Below are positions 1-10,031 of a DNA stretch of 64,000 bases, piece by piece. This stretch comes from Bradyrhizobium sp. RD5-C2. GTDB lineage: Bacteria > Pseudomonadota > Alphaproteobacteria > Rhizobiales > Xanthobacteraceae. A program made the translations under genes and the position numbers. The stretch spans positions 186,001 to 250,000 of the forward strand of contig NZ_BOVL01000005.1 in NCBI RefSeq assembly GCF_019972155.1, read 5' to 3'. The first letter of the stretch is position 1, and the number at the start of each line of letters is the position of its first letter. Below the pieces are notes generated by a model. That model was not told the origin of the DNA. It saw only the letters and a list, made by a program, of their open reading frames with translations, and did no database searches.

Positions 1-780
1 CTTGAGTTCGGCGCGCGCCGCCGGTCCCTTGCTGGCGACGCCGACCACCACGAGACGGTTGTCGATCTCGGTTGTGTACATGCCGAGCCACGGCCGCGCC
101 GGCCTGTCGACACGGCCGAACTTGCGCAGATCGCTCAGCACCGGCTTGAGCAGATCGATCGGTACAATCATGTTGACATGCTCGGCTCGGCCCGAGCGCT
201 CGCGTTCGAGCTGCAGCGAGCCGATGCCGATCAGCTCGCCGGCATTGTTGATCAGTCCGGCGCCGCCCCAGTTCGGATGCGACGGATGGGTGAAGATCGC
301 CTCGTCGAGCAGGTATTCCCAGTAGCCCGCGAACTCCTGCTTCGCGGCGATCTGGCTTGCGACCGAGCGCGTGCGGCCGCCGGCGCCGCCGAGCACGACA
401 CTGTCGCCGACCTGCGTTCCCGCCGACGAGCCGATCGGCAGCGGATTGATGTCGAGCTTGCCGAGTGCCTGCACCAGGCCGAAGCCGGATTCGAAATCGA
501 AGCCGAGCGCGTGGCCCTCGACCGCGCGGCCGTCGCCGAGATGCAGCCACACCGTGGCGGCTTCGGTGATCAGATAGCCGATCGTCAGCACCAGCCCGTT
601 GTCGATCAATACGCCGTTGCCGGTGCGCTCGGTGCCGAGCGTCTCGGCGCTGAACGCGTCAGGCGGAATGATCGAGTGCAGCCCGACCACGCTCATCAGC
701 GCACGATCGAGGTCATAGCGGTAATCTTCGGGACGGGGCTGAAAGGCCGCTGGCACTTTCCATTCGGTGGTGGAGGGCAT
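1..780 (-). CDS. HtrA/DegP-like trypsin-fold protein without catalytic triad (partial, runs off left edge)
   Basis: An open frame of 260 codons runs from an ATG at 780 to base 1 without a stop, so the C-terminus is missing. The fold resembles S1C proteases: a GNGVLIDNG strand near residue 53, a second barrel near 115-135, and the beginning of a PDZ-like segment (RPWLGMY) near 229. The three catalytic positions do not match. The His motif LTNNHVV reads LTIGYLI, the Asp motif DLAVL reads FGLVQ, and the GNSGG loop reads NWGGAG. I therefore infer a non-proteolytic chaperone or scaffold relative of HtrA. No signal peptide is obvious at this start. Confidence 0.75.
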   Translation of the reverse strand, partial: MPSTTEWKVPAAFQPRPEDYRYDLDRALMSVVGLHSIIPPDAFSAETLGTERTGNGVLIDNGLVLTIGYLITEAATVWLHLGDGRAVEGHALGFDFESGFGLVQALGKLDINPLPIGSSAGTQVGDSVVLGGAGGRTRSVASQIAAKQEFAGYWEYLLDEAIFTHPSHPNWGGAGLINNAGELIGIGSLQLERERSGRAEHVNMIVPIDLLKPVLSDLRKFGRVDRPARPWLGMYTTEIDNRLVVVGVASKGPAARAELK

Positions 781-937
781 CCGGGATCTCCTGGCGTGCA
801 GCGTGCTGGAACCTCATGGTAGTCCGAGGTTCTGCCGGCAGGGAAGATGGAATGATATACCTTGCGCGGCGGCCTGCACAGCTCATCTGGCGTGCAGACC
901 TGCCCCTCGCAAGATCAATTGAACCTATTCGCTTTTT

Positions 938-1034
938 GAAGCGCGATGAGGTCGGGTTGAATCGTCATCGCGCTTTAGCTTCTTGTTTGGACATGATCTT
1001 TTCGGAAACCGCTTCGCACTTTTCCGGATCATGC
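938..1034. repeat. Dispersed intergenic repeat, family A (short copy)
   Basis: The segment is close to the reverse complement of 48946-49074, sharing the GCGATGAG...CATCGCGCTTTAGC hairpin and the CACTTTTCCGGATCATGC end. It lacks an internal stretch of about 26 bp present in the other copy. Its end supplies the stop codon (1029-1031) of the neighbouring acyl-CoA synthetase gene. Confidence 0.75.
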
Positions 1035-2537
1035 CTTCGCGCGTGCCGGCATGATGCGGAAGGCGCGGTCCTCCTTGATCCACGCGGCGCGCTCGTCGCG
1101 CAGCATGGTGCGGCGGACTTTTCCGGAATCATCACGCGGCGCCGTGCCGACGCGCTCGAAACTTTCCGGATGCTTGTAGCGGCTGAGCCGGTCCTTCAAG
1201 AAATCGCCCATGCCGTCGGCGATCTTCTGCGCATCGGCGCTGTCGGCGAGTTCGAGGATCGCATGCACGCGCTGGCCGAATTCCGGATCGGGCAGTCCGA
1301 CCACGACGCAGGAGCACACCTCGGGATGCTCGCTGACCGCGGCCTCGACCTCGGCCGGATAAATGTTGGCGCCGCCGCGCAGCACCATGTCGGCGAGCCG
1401 GTCGCCGAGATAGAGATAACCTTCCTCATCGAGCCGGCCGATATCGCCGAGCGATTCCCAGCCGTCGCTGCGCCGCTTCGGCGTGGCGCCGAGATAGTGA
1501 TAGGTCGAGCCGGCGCCGTCATTGGGCAGGAAGTAGATCTCGCCGGTCTCGCCGGGCGCGACGTCGTTGCCGTCCTCGCCGATGATGCGCAAGCGCGCGG
1601 TCTCGCCGATCCTGCCGACCGAGCCCTTGTGCGCCATCCACTCGACGCCCGAGATCACGCAGGCGCCCTGCCGCTCGGTGCCGCCATAGAGCTCCCAGAC
1701 CCGTTCCGGCCCGAGCCATTCGATCCACTTCTCCTTCAGCCAGGGCGGCATGGGGGCTGCCATATGAAACACGATCTGCAGGCTGGAGACGTCGTAGCGT
1801 TTGCGCACCTCCTCGGGCAGCGCCCAGATCCGGTGCATCATGGTCGGCACGAAGTTGACCCATTGCACGCGCTCTCGCCCGATCAGCCGCAGCGTCTCCT
1901 CGGCGTCGAACTTCACCATGCCGGTCAGCCGCCCGCCGCCGAACAGCGCGGCGTGCGACAGAATGAAGGGCGCGTTGTGATACAGCGGGCCCGGGTTGAG
2001 CACCGACGCCTCATGCGGCATGCCGAGCAGCAGCGGTGTCGTGGTTTCGATCACGGCAGGGCTGTGATCGAGGATCACCTTCGGTCGTCCGGTCGAGCCG
2101 CCGCTCGTCATCGCCTTCCAGTAGCGCGCGACCGGTGCCTCGAGCGGCTCCCCGGAAAATCCCTCCGGCACGAAATCCACCGGCAGCGAATTCGGCGCGT
2201 TCCAGTCGGCTTCGCCGCCGACCACCAGCGACGGTTTCAGGATCTCGAGCACTGCGGCAGCCTCGCCGCGCGGCAGCCGCCATGACAGCGAGGTCGGCGT
2301 CGCGCCACACTTCCACACCGCAAACGTGGTCTCGAAGAATGCGTTGCTGTTGGGCAGCCCGATCGCGACGAAGTCGCCGGGCTTGACGCCCTTGGCGGCA
2401 AAGGCGCGCGCCCGCGCATTGGCGCGGCGTTCGAGCTCAAGCCAGGTCAGCGCATCCGCGCCGTGACTGACGGCGATCGCGTCTGCGGGCTTGCGTTCGG
2501 CATACCAGCGCGGCACGTCGGCGAGGGGGATCAGCAT
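1029..2537 (-). CDS. AMP-dependent acyl-CoA synthetase/ligase
   Basis: This 502-residue protein belongs to the ANL adenylating family, which activates a carboxylic acid with ATP and transfers the acyl group to CoA. The P-loop TSGGSTGRPK lies at about 144-153 and YGGTE near 285. The hinge motif GDRLADMVLRGGANIYP lies near 390, and the catalytic lysine is in SGKVRR near the C-terminus. The length is normal for the family. It resembles the bile-acid/fatty-acid CoA ligase branch, but the substrate cannot be read from sequence. It stands alone, and its stop codon lies inside a dispersed repeat. The region upstream is shared with a divergent PilZ gene. Confidence 0.85.
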   Translation of the reverse strand: MLIPLADVPRWYAERKPADAIAVSHGADALTWLELERRANARARAFAAKGVKPGDFVAIGLPNSNAFFETTFAVWKCGATPTSLSWRLPRGEAAAVLEILKPSLVVGGEADWNAPNSLPVDFVPEGFSGEPLEAPVARYWKAMTSGGSTGRPKVILDHSPAVIETTTPLLLGMPHEASVLNPGPLYHNAPFILSHAALFGGGRLTGMVKFDAEETLRLIGRERVQWVNFVPTMMHRIWALPEEVRKRYDVSSLQIVFHMAAPMPPWLKEKWIEWLGPERVWELYGGTERQGACVISGVEWMAHKGSVGRIGETARLRIIGEDGNDVAPGETGEIYFLPNDGAGSTYHYLGATPKRRSDGWESLGDIGRLDEEGYLYLGDRLADMVLRGGANIYPAEVEAAVSEHPEVCSCVVVGLPDPEFGQRVHAILELADSADAQKIADGMGDFLKDRLSRYKHPESFERVGTAPRDDSGKVRRTMLRDERAAWIKEDRAFRIMPARAKA

Positions 2538-2839
2538 GGGGCGTTTCCGAAGGACTAAGGCGGCTTGAAGCGCTCTTGTTGCAGGGATGTGGCCGAAGCC
2601 ACGGCTGCCACTTCACCAACTATGCGGTCTCCGTGTCAAGCCAATGGCTGCCAGGGCGACCGGTATCCCGCTGATGGAATTGCGGAATCCTCGTTCGATA
2701 AAAGCCGGGTCAAGATTCCGGTAAAGTTCAAGCGATCGCGCTAAGCCGGACTTTACGGGGCGACGGCATTGTGGCCCGTGCGGTTGTGTGCCGGGCGCGT
2801 CGATCGACCTGCGCGGCCTCCAATTTTTTTCAAGGACCA
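2538..2839. other. Divergent intergenic region, no gene seen
   Basis: This stretch of about 300 bp separates the leftward acyl-CoA synthetase from the rightward PilZ gene. I see no conserved ORF, RNA gene or clear operator. An AAGGA ribosome-binding site lies at its right end, just before the PilZ start. Confidence 0.5.
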
Positions 2840-3181
2840 ATGTCTTCAAGGACGACGACGATGGCGAGCAATGGAGCACGGATCAAAATCAGTCGCGAGC
2901 CGCGGCGCCAGCTCAATAATCGTGCGGCGTGGATCACGGTCGATGACGGCGTGACCGAGAACGCCTGCGCCGTGGTCGATATCTCGCCCGGTGGCGCCAA
3001 GATCACGACCGAGGTCGAGTTCGACGTCAAGGATCGCCTTGCGCTGACGCTGCTCGCTGATCACGCCAAGCGCTACCCCTGCGAGGTGGTCTGGCGTCGC
3101 GGCAAGACCTACGGGCTCAAATTCGTCACCGCCGACGCCGAGCCGGACGAACCGGCCGCGGAGCCGGCCGGCGCGATCTAG
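2840..3181 (+). CDS. PilZ-domain protein, putative c-di-GMP sensor
   Basis: This 113-residue protein is essentially one PilZ domain, the family that binds cyclic di-GMP. The two signatures are present: an arginine-rich RxxxR stretch (REPRRQLNNRA) at the N-terminus and DISPGG about 40 residues later. I chose the ATG at 2840 because AAGGA sits 5 nt upstream. An in-frame start at 2771 would add a low-quality arginine-rich tail, and the ATG at 2861 is a second alternative. The C-terminus is an Asp/Glu/Pro/Ala-rich tail. The partner protein is unknown. Confidence 0.8.
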   Translation: MSSRTTTMASNGARIKISREPRRQLNNRAAWITVDDGVTENACAVVDISPGGAKITTEVEFDVKDRLALTLLADHAKRYPCEVVWRRGKTYGLKFVTADAEPDEPAAEPAGAI

Positions 3182-3190
3182 CGCTGCGCC

Positions 3191-3460
3191 TCAACGCCCC
3201 TGCGCGCTGCTGGCATTGCCGGTTGTGTTCACCGAACCGCCGGGAGCGGCCGGCGCCGCACTGAAATTGCCGCCGGACGACGGTGCATAGCGCTGACCGC
3301 TCTGGGCTGGAAGCGCAGTGCCGCCCACGCCGCCCGGCGAAGCGGCGCGATCTCCGGGCCGCGGCGGGGGTGGGGAGCCCCCCGTGCTTTGCGCGAGAAG
3401 CTGGGCCGGCGCGAGGGTGAGGCCGGCGGCGAGGATGATGGCGAATTTGTTTCTGAACAT
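3191..3460 (-). CDS. Small exported Gly/Ser/Pro-rich protein
   Basis: This 89-residue protein starts with a clear signal peptide: MFRNK, a hydrophobic core, then cleavage near LLAQS. The mature part is low complexity, rich in Gly, Ser, Pro and Ala, with no recognisable domain. The ATG at 3460 was preferred over a longer frame because it places the signal peptide at the N-terminus. Function unknown. It converges on the PilZ gene with a gap of only 9 bp. Confidence 0.6.
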   Translation of the reverse strand: MFRNKFAIILAAGLTLAPAQLLAQSTGGSPPPPRPGDRAASPGGVGGTALPAQSGQRYAPSSGGNFSAAPAAPGGSVNTTGNASSAQGR

Positions 3461-3638
3461 GGGGTTAGTCCGGATGGTACGGTGAGGCTCCCGCGGTGGC
3501 GAGGTCCGCCAAGCCGCTCGATTGCGTCTCCAATAACGTAAGCGGTGCTGGTCCCGTTCCCAGAGGCTTCCGCCAAACCGCAAAGCAAATATCCGTGTGG
3601 TGGATCTCGGCAGCGATCAGGGGGCCGCGTCGGCCCGG

Positions 3639-4565
<927 letters not shown>

Positions 4566-4575
4566 TTACGTCTAA

Positions 4576-5634
<1,059 letters not shown>

Positions 5635-5654
5635 GGCGAGCCACACAACCCAAT

Positions 5655-5776
5655 GTCGTCCCGGCGCAGGCCGGGACCCATTGCCCCAAATGCGCGTTGT
5701 TGCGCGACGCTGAGGCCACAGCCCTCTTCAACAACACAACCCGGTGATTATGGGTCCCGGCCTTCGCCGGGACGAC
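5655..5776. repeat. Palindromic intergenic repeat, family D
   Basis: Two inverted arms of about 26 bp (5655-5680 and 5751-5776, each containing GTCGTCCCGG...GGGACCCA) flank a unique centre. They can form a long hairpin between two convergent genes. The copy at 41600-41722 has the same layout. Confidence 0.75.
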
Positions 5777-5841
5777 GATGTGGGCACAGGCCGTGACGCA
5801 CACTGGGTGTCGTCCCAACGAAAGCGAAGCGGCCGTGCCGC

Positions 5842-6870
5842 CTACCGTTCCGTCAGCTTCAGCTCGATGCGGCGGTTGCGCTTGTAGGCGTCTTCGGTCT
5901 GCGCGGTGTCGAGCGGCTGGAATTCGGCGAAGCCGGCGGCGACCAGGCGCTGCGCCGGCACGCCGAGCGAGACCAGATACTGCACCACCGAGATCGCGCG
6001 CGCGGAGGACAGCTCCCAGTTTGACTTGAACAGCGGGCTGTTGATCGGCCGCACGTCGGTGTGGCCGTCGACCCGCAGCACCCAGGCGATTTCGGCCGGG
6101 ATCTGCTTGTCGAGATCGATCAGCGCGCTCGCGACCGTATCGAGCTCGGTCTTGCCTTCCGGCAGCAGCGTCGCCTGGCCGGTATCGAAGAACACTTCGG
6201 ACTGGAACACGAAGCGGTCGCCGACGATGCGGATATCGGGGCGGTTGCCGAGGATCGCGCGCAGCCGGCCGAAGAATTCCGAGCGGTACTTCGACAATTC
6301 CTGCACCCGCTGCGCCAGCGCCACGTTGAGACGCGAGCCGAGATCGGCGATGCGGTTCTGCGATTCCTTGTCACGCTTCTCGGAGGCGTCGAGCGCCTCC
6401 TCGAGCGCGGCGAGCTGGCGGCGCAGCGCGCTGATCTGCTGGTTCAGCACCTCGATCTGCGCCAGCGCGCGCGACGACACGCTCTTTTCGGACTCCAGCG
6501 CCTTGTTGAGCTCGTTGGCGCGGCCCTGCGCGTCATTGCCGGAATTGGCGAGCCCCTCATAGAGCCCCTTCATGCGGTCGCGCTCGCCCTCGGCCGAGGC
6601 GAGGCCAGCGCGCAGTTGCGACACCTGGTCGTCGAGCGTCAGCTTGGAGAGCTTCTCCAGCGACAGCAGGTCGTTGAGCTGGGCGATCTTGGCGTTGAGC
6701 TGCTCCAGCGCCTTGTCCTTGCCAGTGACCTCCTGCGACAGGAAGAACTGCACGACCAGGAACACCGACAGCAGGAACACGATCGACAGCACCAGCGTCG
6801 ACAGCGCGTCGACAAAGCCGGGCCAGTAGTTGAAGCCGGATTCGCTGCGGCGCGATCGGGCGAGGGCCAT
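5842..6870 (-). CDS. MotB/OmpA-like peptidoglycan-binding protein of a proton-channel pair
   Basis: This 342-residue protein has one N-terminal membrane span (about 18-45) with an Asp at residue 21 in PGFVDALST. That is the place where MotB/TolR-type stators carry the proton-binding acid. A long coiled coil (about 50-185) follows, then a C-terminal OmpA domain with FFDTGQATL, RVDGHTDVRP and NWELSSARA. It should anchor to peptidoglycan and pair with the MotA/TolQ-like protein encoded at 7282-8334. The small VOC gene lies between them with gaps of 24 and 15 bp, so the three genes look like one operon. No flagellar or Tol genes are nearby. Confidence 0.82.
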   Translation of the reverse strand: MALARSRRSESGFNYWPGFVDALSTLVLSIVFLLSVFLVVQFFLSQEVTGKDKALEQLNAKIAQLNDLLSLEKLSKLTLDDQVSQLRAGLASAEGERDRMKGLYEGLANSGNDAQGRANELNKALESEKSVSSRALAQIEVLNQQISALRRQLAALEEALDASEKRDKESQNRIADLGSRLNVALAQRVQELSKYRSEFFGRLRAILGNRPDIRIVGDRFVFQSEVFFDTGQATLLPEGKTELDTVASALIDLDKQIPAEIAWVLRVDGHTDVRPINSPLFKSNWELSSARAISVVQYLVSLGVPAQRLVAAGFAEFQPLDTAQTEDAYKRNRRIELKLTER

Positions 6871-6894
6871 TCGGTTTCCCTTTATCTGTTACCG

Positions 6895-7266
6895 TCAGTC
6901 CTGCGGCGCGTGGCAGACGGCTTCGATATTGTGACCATCGGGATCGAGGACGAAAGCGCCGTAGTAGTTTGCATGATAGTGCGGCCGAATTCCGGGGCGC
7001 CCGTTGTCCCTGCCGCCGGCCTTGATCGCCTCGTCATAGAAGCGATCGACGGTGGCGCGATCGCATGCCGTGAAGGCGATGTGGGCGCCGGTCTGTGGCG
7101 TAGCGCGCCGGCCGATCCAGAAGAAGGCCTTTGGACGCACCCCATAGCCCGCAAACTCGGCACCCTCGGCATACAGGCGGATGATGCCGAGAGGACGCAA
7201 GGCCGCATCGTAGAAGGTCTTGGACCGCTCGATATCGCTGATGCCGATGGTCACGTGATCCAGCAC
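6895..7266 (-). CDS. VOC-superfamily (glyoxalase/dioxygenase-like) protein
   Basis: This 123-residue single-domain protein has the paired beta-alpha-beta-beta-beta pattern of the vicinal oxygen chelate family. It opens with MLDHVTIGISDIERS and ends with YYGAFVLDPDGHNIEAV, which gives plausible metal ligands (His4, a His in the middle, Glu near the end). Substrate unknown. It lies inside a putative MotA-like/OmpA-like operon, which is unusual for a metabolic enzyme. Confidence 0.8.
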   Translation of the reverse strand: MLDHVTIGISDIERSKTFYDAALRPLGIIRLYAEGAEFAGYGVRPKAFFWIGRRATPQTGAHIAFTACDRATVDRFYDEAIKAGGRDNGRPGIRPHYHANYYGAFVLDPDGHNIEAVCHAPQD

Positions 7267-7281
7267 GTTGGCCTCCGTGGC

Positions 7282-8334
7282 TCAGCTCTTCTCGGGCTGG
7301 CGGGCGAGGCGCTCGAGCAGCCGCTTGATCTCGCGGTTCTGCTCGCCCTGGCCGTCGGCCCATTCGCGGATCATCTGCTGCTCGGTGCGCATATGCGCAA
7401 CCAGCCCCTGGATCGCCTCGGCAAGATTGGCCATCGCCGCCGTGGTGCTGCGACCGCCGCCGCCGGCGCCACCTTCCTCGAACGTGGCACGCAGCCGGTC
7501 GATCGCGCCCTGCAGGTCGGCGCCGCCGGCGCCTGCGCCGACACCGTCGCCGGAAATGCCGCGCACGGTGGTGGCGAGCCAGTCTTCGAGGTCGGTGTAG
7601 AAGCGGTTCTGGGCCTGGCTCGATTGCAGATCGAGGAAGCCGAGGATCAGCGAGCCGGCGAGGCCGAACAGCGAGGACGAGAACGAAATGCCCATGCCGC
7701 CGAGCGGCGCGGCGAGGCCCTCCTTCAGCGTATCGAACAGCGCGCCGGCGTCGCCGCCGACCTTGAGGCCGTCGATCACCTTGCCGACCGAGCCCACCGT
7801 CTCGATCAGGCCCCAGAAGGTGCCGAGCAGGCCGAGGAAGACCAGCAGGCCGGTCATGTAGCGCGAGATGTCGCGGGCTTCATCGAGGCGGGTTGCGATC
7901 GAATCGAGCAGATGCCGCATGGTCTGCTGCGAGATCGACATCCGCCCGGTGCGCTCGCCGCCGAGAATGGCTGCCATGGGAGCAAGGAGCGTCGGACGGC
8001 GCTCGATCGCAAGGCCGGGATCGGCGATGCGGAAATTATTGACCCAGGCAACCTCGGGATACAGCCGGATCACCTGGCGGAACGCCAGGATGACGCCGAT
8101 CAGCAGCACGGCGCCGATCAGGGCGTTCAGCCCGGGATTGGCGAAGAAGGCGGTGACGATCTGCTTGTACAGGACGACCCCGACCAGGCCGCAGAGCACC
8201 AGGAACACCAGCATCCGCACCAGGAATATCCTGGGCGAGGACAGCTTGCTCAGTTCGATCTCCATTTCGGAGCGGGAAGGGGGCATTGCCGGGTCATCCG
8301 TTCGCGAAGGCCGCATCTGCCAGCAATATGGCAC
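7282..8334 (-). CDS. MotA/TolQ/ExbB-type proton-channel protein
   Basis: This protein of up to 350 residues has four predicted membrane spans: two near the N-terminus (IFLVRMLVFLVLCGLVGVV; NALIGAVLLIGVIL), then GLLVFLGLLGTFWGLIE and GISFSSSLFGLAGSLILGF. The last two form the conserved MotA_ExbB domain. The C-terminal 100 residues are cytoplasmic and Gly-rich, ending in a charged helix. The start is uncertain: ATG at 8334, 8286 and 8265 are all possible, and none has a strong ribosome-binding site. It probably forms a force-transmitting stator with the OmpA-like protein downstream. Confidence 0.8.
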   Translation of the reverse strand: MPYCWQMRPSRTDDPAMPPSRSEMEIELSKLSSPRIFLVRMLVFLVLCGLVGVVLYKQIVTAFFANPGLNALIGAVLLIGVILAFRQVIRLYPEVAWVNNFRIADPGLAIERRPTLLAPMAAILGGERTGRMSISQQTMRHLLDSIATRLDEARDISRYMTGLLVFLGLLGTFWGLIETVGSVGKVIDGLKVGGDAGALFDTLKEGLAAPLGGMGISFSSSLFGLAGSLILGFLDLQSSQAQNRFYTDLEDWLATTVRGISGDGVGAGAGGADLQGAIDRLRATFEEGGAGGGGRSTTAAMANLAEAIQGLVAHMRTEQQMIREWADGQGEQNREIKRLLERLARQPEKS

Positions 8335-8822
8335 AGCGGCGGAGTGAGGAAAGCCGAATCCAAAGGCTGTCAGCAGAACCCTGGGGTTGAGAGCGGCAGA
8401 GTGTTGCCGCTTTGCGCAGCATTCCGGCGCTTCGGCGCATCAGCCTGTTCAGAAAGTGCCAATCCCACGCGCGGGTCGCGAGACGAGTTCGGGTTGCACG
8501 CATCGCCGGGCGAGGCGCACCGTGATCGGCGATTCGCGCACCGCGCATTACGACTTTGCAATCTGCGGCATTCCCGCACAGGCAAAAGGCGTGTTCCCGT
8601 TTACGCAGTCCTTAACGCATTCCCACAGCCTGCGATGGAACCCGCTCACAATCCGGTGAGTCGACAAAACATGCCGCGAAATCAGGGTGATAGGTTTGTG
8701 TGACATTGAGCCGCCCGGCAAACGCATTGCGTCGCAGCAAGCGAGATTTATTTTAGCGACGGGCGCGGTGTCGGTGTGACGCCGCCTTTCGTTTATTCCA
8801 ACCCACAGAGGCGATCATCTCA
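8335..8822. other. Divergent intergenic region (488 bp) upstream of the RND efflux operon
   Basis: I see no conserved gene or RNA here. It must hold the promoters of the leftward MotA-like operon and the rightward efflux operon. No dedicated efflux regulator gene is adjacent. Confidence 0.4.
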
Positions 8823-10025
8823 ATGTCTGGACTTCGCGCGCAATCGGCATGCATTGCTCTGATGCTGGCCGTGACGGCGCCATTGCTTGCTGGCTGCGAC
8901 GAACCGAATTCGGCAACCGCCGCCGTACAAGCACCCGAGCCGGACGTCAGTGTCGTCACTGTGAAGCAGCAGGCGCGCGCGATGGTGCGCGAGCTGCCGG
9001 GCCGCATCGCGCCGACCCGTGTCTCCGAGGTGCGCCCTCGCGTCTCGGGGATCGTCGTCAACCGCATGTTCCACCAGGGCAGCGAGGTGAAGGTCGGCGA
9101 TCCCCTGTATCAGATCGATCCGCGTCCGTTCGAAGTCGAATTGCAGTCGACCGAGGCGGCGCTCGCACGTGCCAAGGCCGTGCTCGAGCAGAACTCGCTG
9201 CAGGCGCGCCGTATCGCCACTCTCACCAACCAGCGTGCGACCTCGGAGGCCGAGAACGAGAAGGCGATCGCCAACCTGAAGCAGGCCGAAGCCGACGTGC
9301 AGGGCCGCGAGGCGGACGTCGCGCGTGCGAAACTCAATCTGGACTATGCGACGATCCGCGCGCCGATCGACGGCATCATCGGTGCTGCGATCATCAGCGA
9401 AGGCGCGCTGGTCGTGCAGAACGACGCCGCGAGCCTTGCGACCATCCAGCAGCTCGATCCGATCTACGCCGACTTCCAGCAGTCGGTCACCGAGATGAAC
9501 CAGCTCCGCCGCGCCTTCGAGAACGGCGATCTCGACCGCATCGAGTCCGATGCGATGAAGGTGCGTCTCGTGCTCGACGACGGCTCGATCTATCCGCTGC
9601 CGGGCAAGCTGTTGTTCTCCGACGCCAAGGTCGACGCCCATACGGGGCAGGTCACCCTGCGCGGCGAGTTCCCGAATCCGAATCGAGTCCTGCTGCCGGG
9701 CATGTATGTCCGCGTGCAGATCGAGCAGGGCATCGACACCGATGCGATCGCCGTGCCGCAGCAGGCGATCCAGCGCAATGGCGGCGGCGGCAGCGAGGTG
9801 TTCGTCGTCAAGGACGACAATCACGTCGCGGTGCAGCCGGTGCGCACCGGCTCGCTGCAGGGCGGTTCCTGGTTCGTGACCGAAGGCCTCAAGGCCGGCG
9901 ACAAGGTCGTCGTCGAGGGTTTCCAGAAATTCGCCGCCGGCGACAAGGTTCGGCCGCTGGCCTGGCGTGACATCGACGCTGCTGCGGCACCGGATTCGCA
10001 GCAGACCGCGCACGCGGTGAAGTGA
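8823..10025 (+). CDS. RND efflux periplasmic adaptor (membrane fusion) lipoprotein, AcrA/MexA type
   Basis: This 400-residue protein is the periplasmic adaptor of a tripartite drug pump. A lipoprotein signal ends in the lipobox LLAGC with the lipidated Cys at residue 25. It is followed by the barrel-sandwich halves (RVSGIVVNRMFHQG and ATIRAPIDGIIG), an alpha-helical hairpin between them, and a beta-barrel with GMYVRVQIEQG. The pump gene begins 6 bp downstream, so they are co-transcribed. No outer-membrane TolC-type gene is in this operon, so the channel is probably encoded elsewhere. Confidence 0.93.
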   Translation: MSGLRAQSACIALMLAVTAPLLAGCDEPNSATAAVQAPEPDVSVVTVKQQARAMVRELPGRIAPTRVSEVRPRVSGIVVNRMFHQGSEVKVGDPLYQIDPRPFEVELQSTEAALARAKAVLEQNSLQARRIATLTNQRATSEAENEKAIANLKQAEADVQGREADVARAKLNLDYATIRAPIDGIIGAAIISEGALVVQNDAASLATIQQLDPIYADFQQSVTEMNQLRRAFENGDLDRIESDAMKVRLVLDDGSIYPLPGKLLFSDAKVDAHTGQVTLRGEFPNPNRVLLPGMYVRVQIEQGIDTDAIAVPQQAIQRNGGGGSEVFVVKDDNHVAVQPVRTGSLQGGSWFVTEGLKAGDKVVVEGFQKFAAGDKVRPLAWRDIDAAAAPDSQQTAHAVK

Positions 10026-10031
10026 TCCGAT

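Noticed and set aside
816-2285. 489-codon open frame opposite the acyl-CoA synthetase
   Set aside because: Shadow frame; the minus strand carries an intact ANL-family enzyme with all motifs.
5842-8334. Zorya-type anti-phage system suggested by a MotA-like and OmpA-like pair
   Set aside because: No ZorC, ZorD or ZorE-like gene is adjacent, the region has no other defence genes, and the pair looks like a conserved housekeeping stator.
6061-8703. Very long open frame of 880 codons on the + strand opposite the stator operon
   Set aside because: It is the antisense shadow of three well-supported minus-strand genes in GC-rich DNA; its translation is Arg/Glu/Ala/Gln-rich with no domain.
8769-8793. 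TGTCGG followed by CGTT upstream of the RND operon as a seventh ECF42 site
   Set aside because: The spacer is 15 bp, not 17, and the base after 17 bp does not match.
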